Made by a program: the position numbers and the translations under genes
Assembly: GCA_035454885.1 (NCBI GenBank)
Contig: DATIGE010000027.1
Location: 1-64,000 of the forward strand
DNA length: 64,000 nucleotides
Source of the DNA: a bacterium
GTDB taxonomy: Bacteria > UBA10199 > JACPAL01 > GCA-016699445
Direction of reading: 5' to 3'
Shown: one piece after another, positions 34,262 to 42,579 of the stretch
Layout of the letters: the number at the start of each line of letters is the position of its first letter
Numbering within the stretch: the stretch's first letter is position 1
Notes under the pieces: generated by a model
Seen by the model: the letters and a program-made list of their open reading frames with translations, nothing else
Told to the model about the DNA's origin: nothing
The model's database searches: none

Positions 34262-35260
34262 ATGGACGCCTCGCCCGAGATCCCCACGGTCGTCTCCCTC
34301 TCGCCCCTCCCGAAGGGTTTCCTCGAACAACTCCTGCTGCCGCACCTCGCGGGCCGCACCCTGGATCTCGTCAGCGCGGCCGACTCAAGCCCCGAGGGAC
34401 TTCAAGCCGCCGTCCAAAGGGCCCGGATCCTCCTGGGCGACTACACCTTCGAGCGCCGGATCACGGCCGCGACGATTCAGGAGGCCGGCCGGCTTCAACT
34501 CATCCAGCAGCCCAGCGTGGGCGTCCAGCACATCGACCTCGAGGCCTGCCGGGCGAAGGGGATCCCCGTCGCCAACGCCGCGGGCGCCAACGACAAGAGC
34601 GTCGCCGAGCACACGATCCTCCTGGCCTTGATGCTCCTGAAGAAGGCCCTCTACTTCCACCGGAGGACGGAGGCGGGCGTCTGGGCCCAGTCCGAGGCCT
34701 TCGAGTTGGGGGTCTTTGAGCTTGCGGGCAAACGCTGGGGGATCGTGGGCATGGGCCGCATCGGACGCGAATTGGCCAGGCGTCTCGGTCCCTTCGGGAC
34801 CGAGATCGTCTATTTCGACCCCCGGAGGCTCCCGGCGGAGGAGGAAGACGCACTGGGCGTCGCCTACGTCCCCTTGGAAAAGCTGATACGAAGGTCGGAT
34901 ATCGTAAGCCTTCACGTGCCGCTGACGCCCGAGACGCGGGGCATGATCGGCGCGGAGGTCCTGCGTTCCATGAAGACGGGATCGTACCTGATCAACGTCG
35001 CCCGGGGCGAATTGGTCGACGAGAAGGCCCTCGCGGAGGCCCTCAATACGGGGGCGATCGCCGGGGCCGGGATCGACGTCTTCTCCGAGGAGCCGATCCG
35101 TCCCGGCCACCCGCTTCTCACGTGCCGGAACGTGGTGCTCACGCCGCATCTGGCCGGCACCACCAACGAGGCGCGGGCGCGGGTCATCGAAGTCTCCGTG
35201 AAGAACATCCTCCGCGTCTTGAATGGCGAGAAACCCGTCAATGTAGTAAACGGAGTCTAG
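34262..35260 (+). CDS. D-isomer-specific 2-hydroxyacid dehydrogenase family protein
   Basis: 332 aa from ATG 34262. NAD-binding Rossmann motif GIVGMGRIGRELARR (~160); catalytic Arg in INVARGELVDEKAL (~245), Glu in FSEEPI (~276) and His in VVLTPHLAG (~297). N-terminal substrate lobe includes LIQQPSVGVQHIDLEAC. Reduces a 2-keto acid or oxidises a D-2-hydroxy acid; phosphoglycerate, lactate and glyoxylate are all possible. It abuts a TPP-dependent enzyme, which suggests a shared 2-keto acid route. Confidence 0.87.
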   Translation: MDASPEIPTVVSLSPLPKGFLEQLLLPHLAGRTLDLVSAADSSPEGLQAAVQRARILLGDYTFERRITAATIQEAGRLQLIQQPSVGVQHIDLEACRAKGIPVANAAGANDKSVAEHTILLALMLLKKALYFHRRTEAGVWAQSEAFELGVFELAGKRWGIVGMGRIGRELARRLGPFGTEIVYFDPRRLPAEEEDALGVAYVPLEKLIRRSDIVSLHVPLTPETRGMIGAEVLRSMKTGSYLINVARGELVDEKALAEALNTGAIAGAGIDVFSEEPIRPGHPLLTCRNVVLTPHLAGTTNEARARVIEVSVKNILRVLNGEKPVNVVNGV

Positions 35261-36937
35261 ATGGCCCAACTCAGCGGCGCTCAGGCCCTAGCCCTCGGTT
35301 TGGAAAAGATGGGGACGACCCGCGTCTACGGCATCATCGGGACCTCCATCCTGGGATTCTTCGAGGGGCTCTACGATTTCCGGGAACGCATCCGCTACAT
35401 CTCCTGCCGCCACGAGCAGGTGGCCGCCTCGATGGCGGATGCTGAGGGACGCCTCACCGGACGGCCCGGCGTCGCGGTCGTCCACTCGGGCCCCGGGGCC
35501 TTGAACGCGATGGTGAGCGTGGGCAACGCCTACAAGGACTGTTCGCCCCTGATCGTCATCACCGGGGCGGTCAAGTCGCGCCTCAAGGGCACCGACGGCA
35601 TGTTGGAGGCGGACCATCTTCGCATTTTCGCCCCTTTTCTGAAGGGCGGGTATCGCGTGCAAAGGGCGGCCGATGTCCCCGAGATCCTGTCGGCCGCTTA
35701 TCGCGCGTGTCTGGCGGGCGCTTGGGGCCCCGCTCTCATCGAAGTGCCGGAGGACGTCTGGAAGGAGAGGGCGGAGGTGGACGAAGCGTCCTATCGTTTT
35801 GAGAGGCCGGACGTCCCGCCACCGGACCCTTCCGTCCTTGGTGCGATCTTGGAGGCCCTGCAAAGGGCGAAGAGACCGTTGATCCTGGCCGGTTGCGGAG
35901 TCGCTTACGCGGGGGCGGCCGAAGGACTTCGGGTCATCGCGGAAAGACTCCGGGTCCCGGTGATCACGACCGGCAACGGCCGCGGCGTTCTTCCGGAAGA
36001 CCATCCCTTGTGTCTGGGCCGCGCCGGGTTCGGAGGGGGGACCCCGCCGGCGGATCATGCCTTTCAGCGGGCCGACGTCATCCTGGGGATCGGCTGCGGG
36101 ATCTCCGACATGGTGACCTACGAGTTCACGCAAGAGACCGAAGCCGATCTTTATCTCATCAACCTCGACCCCGCGGCCGAGAAGAGGAAGTTCTACGTCG
36201 AGAGAAATCTTCTGGCCGATGCCGGCCGCGCCCTCGAGACCTTGAACCGGATCGCCGTCGAAAATGGGATCGGTCCTCTCGCCGACTGGTCGGCCGAGAG
36301 GCGCGAGGGGGACTCCCAGTGGCGGGGGATGCTCGCCGCCGCGGCGGGGCCGCGGGAACCGCTTTCGCCGTCTTATGCGCTGAGCCGCCTGGACCCCCTC
36401 CTGCCCCGTGACGCGATCGTCACGGGCGGCGCGGGGATGCACGTCCTATACGCGAACAACCATCTCCTGGCGCGAGGGCCCCTTCAGTTTCTCGCCTCGG
36501 TCAACTTCGGCGCGATGGGATTCGGTCTGCCCGCGGCGATGGGCGCCAAGATCTCGCTCCCCGGCCGGGTCGTTGTGGCCGTTCTGGGGGACGGAGACTT
36601 TCTCATGACCGTCCAGGATTTGGAGACGGCCGTCCGCGAGAAGATCGGGGTCAAGATCGTCGTCATCAACGACAACTCCTACCGCGTCCTCGAGATGAAA
36701 CAGAAGCTGCAGTACCAGGGGCGCGTCCTGGGGACGCGGCATGGAAACCCCGACCTCCTGAAGCTCGCCGAGGCCTTTGGGATTCGAGCCCGGCGCCTGG
36801 GGGCGTCCGCCGGGGTTGATGCGGTCTGGCAGGAGATGCTCGCGACACCCGATCCCTTCCTGGTGGAGATTCCCACGGGTGCCGACGATTTGCCTCCCAC
36901 CAACATCGAGGCCGTGCTCAAGATGGGGCAGCAGTAG
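35261..36937 (+). CDS. Thiamine pyrophosphate enzyme, acetolactate synthase-like
   Basis: 558 aa starting on the base after the dehydrogenase stop. N-terminal pyrimidine-binding domain with catalytic Glu in CRHEQVAASMADAEGR (~50); central domain (~190-320); C-terminal pyrophosphate domain GDGDFLMT...NDNSYRVLE (~440-470). This family decarboxylates 2-keto acids and makes C-C bonds. The FAD-site and regulatory-subunit partner of true IlvB are not evident here (no ilvN nearby), so oxalyl-CoA/glyoxylate carboligase, sulfoacetaldehyde or phosphonopyruvate-type activity are alternatives. Confidence 0.85.
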   Translation: MAQLSGAQALALGLEKMGTTRVYGIIGTSILGFFEGLYDFRERIRYISCRHEQVAASMADAEGRLTGRPGVAVVHSGPGALNAMVSVGNAYKDCSPLIVITGAVKSRLKGTDGMLEADHLRIFAPFLKGGYRVQRAADVPEILSAAYRACLAGAWGPALIEVPEDVWKERAEVDEASYRFERPDVPPPDPSVLGAILEALQRAKRPLILAGCGVAYAGAAEGLRVIAERLRVPVITTGNGRGVLPEDHPLCLGRAGFGGGTPPADHAFQRADVILGIGCGISDMVTYEFTQETEADLYLINLDPAAEKRKFYVERNLLADAGRALETLNRIAVENGIGPLADWSAERREGDSQWRGMLAAAAGPREPLSPSYALSRLDPLLPRDAIVTGGAGMHVLYANNHLLARGPLQFLASVNFGAMGFGLPAAMGAKISLPGRVVVAVLGDGDFLMTVQDLETAVREKIGVKIVVINDNSYRVLEMKQKLQYQGRVLGTRHGNPDLLKLAEAFGIRARRLGASAGVDAVWQEMLATPDPFLVEIPTGADDLPPTNIEAVLKMGQQ

Positions 36938-36966
36938 GGAAGGCCGTCGGAGGACCGGAAATCCGC

Positions 36967-37332
36967 CTAAGAGGCGTATTCCCGCACGGCCGCCAGGAGT
37001 TCCTGCGGCGAGCAGGATTTGTTGAGGTAACCGGCGGCGCCCAGATCCATGGCTTCGCGGGCGATCTCCTCGTCGCCAACGGCCGAGAGGATGACGATCG
37101 GGATTGTCTTCAATCGAGGATCCTTCTTCAGTTCCCGCAAGACCCCCAGACCGCTCATCCCCGGGAGCATGAGGTCCAGAAGGATGAGGTGTGGCATTTC
37201 CGAGCGGGCGCTGGCGATACCCGCCACCGGATCGGCGGCGGTTGAACACCGATAATGATGGCTCTCAAGCCTCTTCCTGACCTGCTGCAAAATCTCCGGC
37301 TCGTCATCGATGATGAGGATTGTTTTCATCAA
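36967..37332 (-). CDS. Stand-alone response regulator receiver
   Basis: 121 aa, receiver domain only: acidic pair IIDDEPEI (~8), phospho-acceptor Asp in LILLDLMLPGMSG (~53), Thr/Ser in VILSAVGD (~82) and Lys in YLNKSC (~104). No output domain, so it must signal through protein contact. It starts 11 bp after the kinase gene and is presumably its partner. Confidence 0.9.
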   Translation of the reverse strand: MMKTILIIDDEPEILQQVRKRLESHHYRCSTAADPVAGIASARSEMPHLILLDLMLPGMSGLGVLRELKKDPRLKTIPIVILSAVGDEEIAREAMDLGAAGYLNKSCSPQELLAAVREYAS

Positions 37333-37343
37333 GCCTCCTTATT

Positions 37344-38639
37344 TTAGCCCCTATCCTTCCAGACTGGGAGGGTGAAGTGAATTTTCATGCCTTGGCCCAC
37401 GGCGCTTTCCGCCCAGATCCGACCGCCATGGCGTTCCACGATCTCGCGGCAGATCGCCAGGCCGAGCCCGGCACCCCCCGTCTCTCCCCGGCTCTGCGTG
37501 GCCCGGATGCGGTGATACCGGTAAAAGAGGCGATCCAGTTCCTCGGGGGCGATGCCGGGGCCGTCATCCTCGACGATGAGATGAAGGAAGCCGTCGAACG
37601 GGGTGACGGTGACGCCGATGCGGCTGCGGGCATACCGGAGGGCGTTGTCGAAAAGGTTCCGGAAGACCTGGATCAAGCGGCTGGGATCGGCGTTGAGATC
37701 GGGAAGCCCGTCCGGCACCTGAATGTCGAGACGAAGGCCCCGTTCGCGGGCCGGTTTCTCGTAGTTTTTGCGGGTTTCCTCGAGGACCGGAAGGAGGATG
37801 GCCCGTTCCGGTCCTATGGCCGGCTGCCCCGATTCGAGGCGGGAGAAATCCAGCATCTCCCCGGAAATCTTCGCCAGCCGGATGCAATTCCTGAGAACCC
37901 CCTCCAGGGTTTCGAGATGCTCCTCTTTGAGGGACCCTGCGAGCTCGTCCTTCAGGTTTTCGATGGACAGACGGATAATCGCCAGCGGGGTCCGGATCTC
38001 GTGCGAGATGGTTCCCACCAGCTCGTCCTTCAGACGGTCGATCTTTTTCTTCTCCGTGACGTCCTCCATGACCCCCACGTAGTGCGTGATTTCGCCCTTG
38101 CTGTTGCGGATGGGAGAGATGCGGAGAAGTTCGTCATAGACCTGGCCATCCTTCCTGCGATTGATGACTTCGCCTTGCCAGTCCTTGCCGGCGGTGATGG
38201 CGTCCCAGAGCTGCTTATAGATCTCGGGGGGCGTGCGGCCCGATTTCAAGAGGCGGGGATTCTGACCCAGCATCTCCGCGCCGGAATAGCCGGTCATTTG
38301 GGAGAACCGCGGGTTCACGTATTCGACGTCCCCCTTCCGGTTCGTGATGATGATCGAAACCGGCGAGTTCTCCACCGCCCGCGATAGCTTGGCAAGAGCC
38401 GCTTCGGATCTCCGGTGTTGGGCGTCCAGAACGAGGATGGCCAGGGCCATCACGAGAAAAGAGGCGAGGGCCCCGCGGCTGATGTAGAGGTGCTTGAGGG
38501 TTTGAAGCGAGGCCTCGCGTAAGAGGGTCTCTTCCAGGATCCGCGTCAGAGAAAAGACAACCGCGATCGTAACGACGGCGCCGACGGCGAAGACGACCCA
38601 CGTCAACCGGCTTGGCTGCAACCTGGCAGCTCGTCTCAC
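37344..38639 (-). CDS. PAS-domain sensor histidine kinase
   Basis: 431 aa from GTG 38639 (the frame is open to 38702, but that would place the start inside the operator). Two membrane helices (LTWVVFAVGAVVTIAVVF and ALASFLVMALAILVL), one PAS domain with PAC (~90-215; RAVENSPVSIIITNRKGDVEYVN), HisKA box VGTISHEIRTPL, and an HATPase domain with N, G1 (VEDDGPGIA) and G2 (GGAGLGLAI) boxes. The PAS lacks visible haem or flavin ligands; signal unknown. GGGGG lies ~12 nt before the GTG. Confidence 0.87.
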   Translation of the reverse strand: MRRAARLQPSRLTWVVFAVGAVVTIAVVFSLTRILEETLLREASLQTLKHLYISRGALASFLVMALAILVLDAQHRRSEAALAKLSRAVENSPVSIIITNRKGDVEYVNPRFSQMTGYSGAEMLGQNPRLLKSGRTPPEIYKQLWDAITAGKDWQGEVINRRKDGQVYDELLRISPIRNSKGEITHYVGVMEDVTEKKKIDRLKDELVGTISHEIRTPLAIIRLSIENLKDELAGSLKEEHLETLEGVLRNCIRLAKISGEMLDFSRLESGQPAIGPERAILLPVLEETRKNYEKPARERGLRLDIQVPDGLPDLNADPSRLIQVFRNLFDNALRYARSRIGVTVTPFDGFLHLIVEDDGPGIAPEELDRLFYRYHRIRATQSRGETGGAGLGLAICREIVERHGGRIWAESAVGQGMKIHFTLPVWKDRG

Positions 38640-38695
38640 TTTTTTATTATCCCCCCGGCGACCGATGACGGTTATGACCTGAGGCAGACGGAGGC

Positions 38696-38709
38696 ATGAC
38701 ATTGGTCAT
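38696..38709. promoter_or_regulatory. Crp/Fnr-type operator upstream of kinase-regulator pair
   Basis: ATGACATTGGTCAT, perfectly symmetric half-sites ATGAC/GTCAT, 57 nt before the GTG start of the kinase gene. A second looser copy (ATGACGGTTATGAC) lies at ~38664-38677. Confidence 0.6.
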
Positions 38710-38729
38710 GCAGCGGCGGCACCCAGGGT

Positions 38730-39176
38730 TCAACCGCCGTGTTTTTTCATGTCCCGGAAGATGCGGTCTCGTTCCGCATCGGTGATGAGCCGGTCGATGG
38801 CGGGGTAGAGGATCTTCTCCTCCTTCATGTTGTGCATGCCCAGATAGTTGAGGAGGAGGGCTTCTTCCTTGTCCGTGTCCGGGGAATTTTCCAAAAGCCG
38901 TTGATGGATGACCTCCAAGAGTCCACGGATTTGCGTATGTTCAATCCGCATGACGGCGGTGGGGCCCACCTGATGCATCCCGCTCTTCTCCTCGAAGACG
39001 GGGAACAGGATCTCCTCTTCCCAGAGGATATGGCGCTCCAGGCCCGCATAGAATTGAGCGAAGATCTCGCGCGCCTTGAGGAAGTCGTTTTGTTTGAGGC
39101 GCTGGAATTCCTGGAAGAGCCGGTCCAGCCGGTCGTGGTCCTCCTCGTAAAAGCGGCTGATGGGCGGGTGCGTCAT
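38730..39176 (-). CDS. Hemerythrin HHE-domain protein (short)
   Basis: 148 aa, one four-helix HHE domain. Likely di-iron ligands are the His in YEEDHDRLD (~14), HILWEEE (~49), RIEHTQIRG (~79) and MHNMKEE (~113), with the Glu that follow. Binds O2 or NO or stores iron. It sits under a TTGAT-N4-GTCAA site 71 nt upstream, consistent with anaerobic or nitrosative induction. Confidence 0.87.
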   Translation of the reverse strand: MTHPPISRFYEEDHDRLDRLFQEFQRLKQNDFLKAREIFAQFYAGLERHILWEEEILFPVFEEKSGMHQVGPTAVMRIEHTQIRGLLEVIHQRLLENSPDTDKEEALLLNYLGMHNMKEEKILYPAIDRLITDAERDRIFRDMKKHGG

Positions 39177-39246
39177 CGAATCTTTTCCCTACACTGTATC
39201 GTGCCCCATCGGCCGCGCGGTCCCATGACTCGGCTCAGGTCCATAA

Positions 39247-39260
39247 TTGATTTTCGTCAA
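39247..39260. promoter_or_regulatory. FNR-like box upstream of short hemerythrin gene
   Basis: TTGATTTTCGTCAA is a close match to the FNR consensus TTGAT-N4-ATCAA. It ends 71 nt upstream of the start codon and overlaps the stop of the longer hemerythrin gene. A weaker ATGACTCGGCTCAG sits at ~39225-39238. Confidence 0.7.
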
Positions 39261-39922
39261 ATCGCGGACATCCGGGCCTGGATGCGGGACATGTCCTCAC
39301 GGGACAAGAGGGCCTGGGCGAGCGGAAGGAGGGTCGTATTCTCCTTGTAGATATGGAGTTTCATCGTCTCGACGATCTCCTGGCCGAGACCGAAGGCATG
39401 CTCAAAGAGGAGGTCGCGGTCCGAGGGGTCTTTCATGCGCGGCGCGAGGCCCAGGAGATTGAAGGCCAGGGCCGCCGCCTGCGTGACCCGCGTGTGATCG
39501 GCCTCCATCATCTCCACCGGCGTGACGGGATTGGGTCCCGGGCTATGCTCACCGGAGGCGAGGAATCTCTCGCGGAGGAGGGGGAAGAGGGCCTTTTCCT
39601 CCCTTTCCGTGTGCCGCGCCATGTCCCCGTCGTGGCACTCGAAGAACCGCTTCAGGGCGGCGCCGATCTCCGGCGTGAACCGCCAGCGATTGGCCTTAAG
39701 CGCCACGAGGGCGCTGTCGAAGGCGGTGAGCACCTTGAGGAACTCCTCATGGTCGTCGATCAGTTGCCTCAAGGGTGCGGCCATCTTCTCGTAAGGAACG
39801 GCCTTCACGTTGGACGGGGCGAAGGCCTCCGGAGGTTCCATGGGCGACGGCAGGTCTTCTGCGAGGCCCTTTTCGGCCTTCCGGCGGAGGGGGTCGCTTT
39901 GGAGAGACGGGAGTTCGATCAT
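39257..39922 (-). CDS. Hemerythrin HHE-domain protein (long)
   Basis: 221 aa from ATG 39922 (an in-frame TTG at 39928 is equally well placed). An ~60-residue Pro-rich N-terminus is followed by a four-helix domain with likely metal ligands in IDDHEEFL (~58), FFECHDGDMARHTEREE (~94-106), MEADHTRV (~142) and KLHIYKENTTLLP. Related to proteins that sense or buffer NO/O2. Preceded by a perfect palindrome ATGATCTAGATCAT. Confidence 0.85.
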   Translation of the reverse strand: MIELPSLQSDPLRRKAEKGLAEDLPSPMEPPEAFAPSNVKAVPYEKMAAPLRQLIDDHEEFLKVLTAFDSALVALKANRWRFTPEIGAALKRFFECHDGDMARHTEREEKALFPLLRERFLASGEHSPGPNPVTPVEMMEADHTRVTQAAALAFNLLGLAPRMKDPSDRDLLFEHAFGLGQEIVETMKLHIYKENTTLLPLAQALLSREDMSRIQARMSAI

Positions 39923-39956
39923 GGCCAAACGGTAGCCCCCGCTGGATCGCCGGACA

Positions 39957-39970
39957 ATGATCTAGATCAT
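39957..39970. promoter_or_regulatory. Palindromic Crp/Fnr-type operator upstream of long hemerythrin gene
   Basis: ATGATCTAGATCAT is a perfect 14-bp palindrome ending 34 nt before the hemerythrin start, in a gap of ~85 bp between divergently placed coding ends. Confidence 0.6.
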
Positions 39971-40007
39971 AGCCCAGGGCGCCAACCATCGTTCCGATCG
40001 GCACCCT

Positions 40008-40790
40008 TTATGCCCGGTCAATTCTCTTGAAATTCGGTTCCCTCTTCTCCAAGAAGGCGGCCATGCCTTCTTTGAGTTCCGGTGTCCCGTAAATCCCCTC
40101 CAAGATGCTGAGATCCTTGCGGATTTCTTCGGCCAACCCGCGATGAAGGGAGCGCTTCAGAAGCGTGAGCGACTGGGGGCTTCGCCGGAGGAGGTCACGG
40201 CAGAGGGTGTCCGTGGCGTCGTGAAGTTGCGACGCGGGGACGACGCGGTTGACGAGCCCGATTTCGAGGGCCCGTGCCGCCGTGATCGGTTCGCAGAGGA
40301 ACATCATTTCCTTGGCTCGTCGCAGGCCCAGCAGGCGGGGCAGCAGGAGGGACCCGCCCCAAAGCGGGGCGCTTCCGACCTTGGGTCCGACCTGGCCGAA
40401 GCGCGCGCGGCCGCTGGCGACGGCCAGATCGCAGAAGAGCTGGAGTTCGTTGCCGCCTCCGATGCAGTATCCGTCGATCTTTGCGACGACGGGTTTGGGG
40501 CAGTCGGTGATGGCCTGCGCCAACGCGGACAGGTGCTGGACGAACACGGCGCCCGTCTGGGGGGTCAATCCCAGCATTTCCCCGATGTCGCCGCCCGCGC
40601 AAAAGTTATCTCCTTCTCCCGTCAGGACGACCACGCCCACGGAGCCGTCCCGCCCCACCTGCAGGAAGGCTTTCGCGAGTTCCTCGAGCGTCCTTTGGCG
40701 GAAGGCGTTTCTCTTGTGAGGGCGGTTGAGGGTGATGGTGGCGACGCCTTCTTTTTGTTCGAAGAGAATGTCCGTGTAGGGGCGATTCAC
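40008..40790 (-). CDS. Enoyl-CoA hydratase/isomerase family protein
   Basis: 260 aa crotonase-fold enzyme from GTG. The oxyanion-hole region is GDNFCAGGDIGEML (~64) and KIDGYCIGGGNELQLFCDLAVAS (~105); SAPLWGGSLLLP and LVNRVVP follow. The hydratase Glu pair is not obvious: Glu is present in GGGNE but the second position reads Ser/Ala, so isomerase, hydrolase or thioesterase activity is possible. GTGA overlap with actF makes it the last gene of the nar-act run, an odd partner for a respiratory complex. Confidence 0.83.
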   Translation of the reverse strand: MNRPYTDILFEQKEGVATITLNRPHKRNAFRQRTLEELAKAFLQVGRDGSVGVVVLTGEGDNFCAGGDIGEMLGLTPQTGAVFVQHLSALAQAITDCPKPVVAKIDGYCIGGGNELQLFCDLAVASGRARFGQVGPKVGSAPLWGGSLLLPRLLGLRRAKEMMFLCEPITAARALEIGLVNRVVPASQLHDATDTLCRDLLRRSPQSLTLLKRSLHRGLAEEIRKDLSILEGIYGTPELKEGMAAFLEKREPNFKRIDRA

Positions 40791-40791
40791 G
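40776..40791. repeat. Half copy of GTAGGGGC palindromic element at actF/enoyl-CoA hydratase junction
   Basis: GTAGGGGCGATTCACG matches one arm of the elements at 53491 and 57201. It supplies the first five codons of the hydratase (MNRPY) and overlaps the actF stop. The other arm is missing. Confidence 0.45.
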
Positions 40792-41965
40792 TGTGATGGT
40801 GCAGGCTTTCCGCCAAGTACGGATCATTCTTGGGGACCAGCGGTGCCCGGCCCAAGGCCTTGCCGACCACGTAGAAAAAGAGGGCCCCGTAGCCCAGGGC
40901 GACCAAGACTTCCAGCGGCCCGATCCACCGCTTGCCCGCGGTGTTGGGCATGACCATCAGGTAGAGATCCAGCCAATGGCCGACCAGGAGTGTGACGCAG
41001 ACGCGTTTCAGGACGGCCGGATTCCTCTTGGAAGAGCGCGGCATGAGGATGGCGAAGGGGATCAGCCAATTAAGGGCGAGGTTGAGGAGGAACAGCCAGC
41101 TCCAATCGGGATCCGTGCGGACGATGAAATAAGAGGTCTCCTCCGGGATGTTCGAATACCAAATCAGCAAATACTGGCTCACCCAGATGTAGGCCCAAAA
41201 GGTGGAGAAGGCGAAGACGAGCTTGCCGAGATCATGAAGATGATTCTCGTTGATGAAACCTTCCAGATGGCCGCGCTCCATGAGAAGGACGGCCATCAGG
41301 GTGATGACCGCGAGCCCGTGCAGGAAGAGCCCCGAGAACGTGTAGAGGGAAAAGATCGTGGAGAACCAGTGAGGTTCGAGCGACATGATCCAATCCACGC
41401 TCGCCACGGAGAAGGTGAGGGCGAAGATCGGTATGAAGGCGGCCGACGCGCGCACCAGGGTCCGGTGAGGGCCAAGATCGGCGGCCGAGTCCTCTCTCCG
41501 TGAGGTCCTGCGGAAAAGCCACGCGAAGGCGATCCAGAGCGTGAAGATCGCGGCCATGCGGCCGAAGAAGAACGGAACATTCAGGTAGGCCTGTTTCGCC
41601 GAAAGGATCGGGTCGTGCAGCACGGCCTCGTGGTCCGCCCAGTGATAGAGGCCCTGCATGCCCCCGATCATACTCAAGACAAGCAGGATCATGAGGACGG
41701 CGGTCACGGGGAGGATGGAGGACATCGCTTCGGGGATCCGCCGCAGGACCGTCCACCAGCCGGACCCCGCGATGAAGTGAATCGCGATGAAGAACAGGCC
41801 CGCCAGACCGAGCGAGAGATAGTAGAAATTGTTGATCAACAAGTTGGCCCAGGCGCGCGTCGGGTCGAGAAAGAAGCCGGTGACGAGCGCCGCGGCGCCC
41901 GCTGCCATCGCGATGAAGGCGAGCTTCTTGTATCGGTCGCGGAGCTGAAAGGTTGGCGTGTTCAT
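40787..41965 (-). CDS. actF: Alternative complex III membrane subunit ActF
   Basis: 392 aa, about ten membrane helices, from ATG 41965. ActF is a quinol-site membrane subunit related to ActC/NrfD. Visible features: a GLAGLFFIAIHFIAGSGWW start, ASVDWIMSLEPHWFSTIFSLYTFSG (~200), and HDLGKLVFAFSTFWAYIWVSQYLLIWYSNIPEE (~250-280). Passes electrons from quinol to the haem subunits in place of bc1. ATGA overlap with actE. Confidence 0.9.
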   Translation of the reverse strand: MNTPTFQLRDRYKKLAFIAMAAGAAALVTGFFLDPTRAWANLLINNFYYLSLGLAGLFFIAIHFIAGSGWWTVLRRIPEAMSSILPVTAVLMILLVLSMIGGMQGLYHWADHEAVLHDPILSAKQAYLNVPFFFGRMAAIFTLWIAFAWLFRRTSRREDSAADLGPHRTLVRASAAFIPIFALTFSVASVDWIMSLEPHWFSTIFSLYTFSGLFLHGLAVITLMAVLLMERGHLEGFINENHLHDLGKLVFAFSTFWAYIWVSQYLLIWYSNIPEETSYFIVRTDPDWSWLFLLNLALNWLIPFAILMPRSSKRNPAVLKRVCVTLLVGHWLDLYLMVMPNTAGKRWIGPLEVLVALGYGALFFYVVGKALGRAPLVPKNDPYLAESLHHHT

Positions 41966-42579
41966 GGCTGCGTCTCGGCTGGTTTTGTCTCCGGTTGGGT
42001 CTCGGCCGGTTTGGTCTCGGGTTGCGTGACCGGGTTCTGCAGCGTCCGCACGTACTGGACGATCTTCCAACGGTCTTCCGGGGCGATCTGCGAGGCGTAG
42101 GAGGCCATCATCAACCCCGCCCCGCGGGAAATAACGTGGTAAAGCCGCCCCTCCGGATATTCGCGGACGGCCTTCGAGGTGAACGAAGGCGGATTGGGAA
42201 ATTTGGGGATGAGCGGCCCGTCTCCCTTCCCCTCCGCTCCGTGGCAAACGAGGCAGAAGCGGGTGAAGAGGGCCTTTCCGCGCGCGAGATTTTCCGGCGT
42301 GGCCGGCACGGGGTTCGCGAGCTCGCGGCCCGCGCGCGCCGCTTCTTCGGGTGTCGCCCCATAGTGGAAGGGCTCGAAACCGCGGGGGATCGATCCCTCG
42401 GGCGGGGCTTGGAGCGTCATTCCGTCGCGCGTCAACGGATTGGGCGCGTAGGCGTCGTAGGGGAGGGAGTGAGCCATGTCGGGCAGGAACTCGAATCCCG
42501 GCCTCTTGGGGTTCCTCTCGCAGGCGGAAACCGCCGCGGCGAGCGTCAACACGGCGGCGATGGCGAAAGTCCTATTCAT
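41962..42579 (-). CDS. actE: Alternative complex III monohaem cytochrome ActE
   Basis: 205-aa lipoprotein (VSAC, Cys20) with one CLVCH motif (~residue 110) and a distal Met in GAGLMMAS. The N-terminal region MAHSLPYDAYAPNPLTRDGMTLQAPPEG is typical of ActE. The C-terminus carries a Thr/Pro/Glu/Lys tail with an 8-residue unit (TQPETKPAE) repeated twice, probably a flexible periplasmic extension. It overlaps actD by 8 nt and actF by 4. Confidence 0.9.
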   Translation of the reverse strand: MNRTFAIAAVLTLAAAVSACERNPKRPGFEFLPDMAHSLPYDAYAPNPLTRDGMTLQAPPEGSIPRGFEPFHYGATPEEAARAGRELANPVPATPENLARGKALFTRFCLVCHGAEGKGDGPLIPKFPNPPSFTSKAVREYPEGRLYHVISRGAGLMMASYASQIAPEDRWKIVQYVRTLQNPVTQPETKPAETQPETKPAETQP

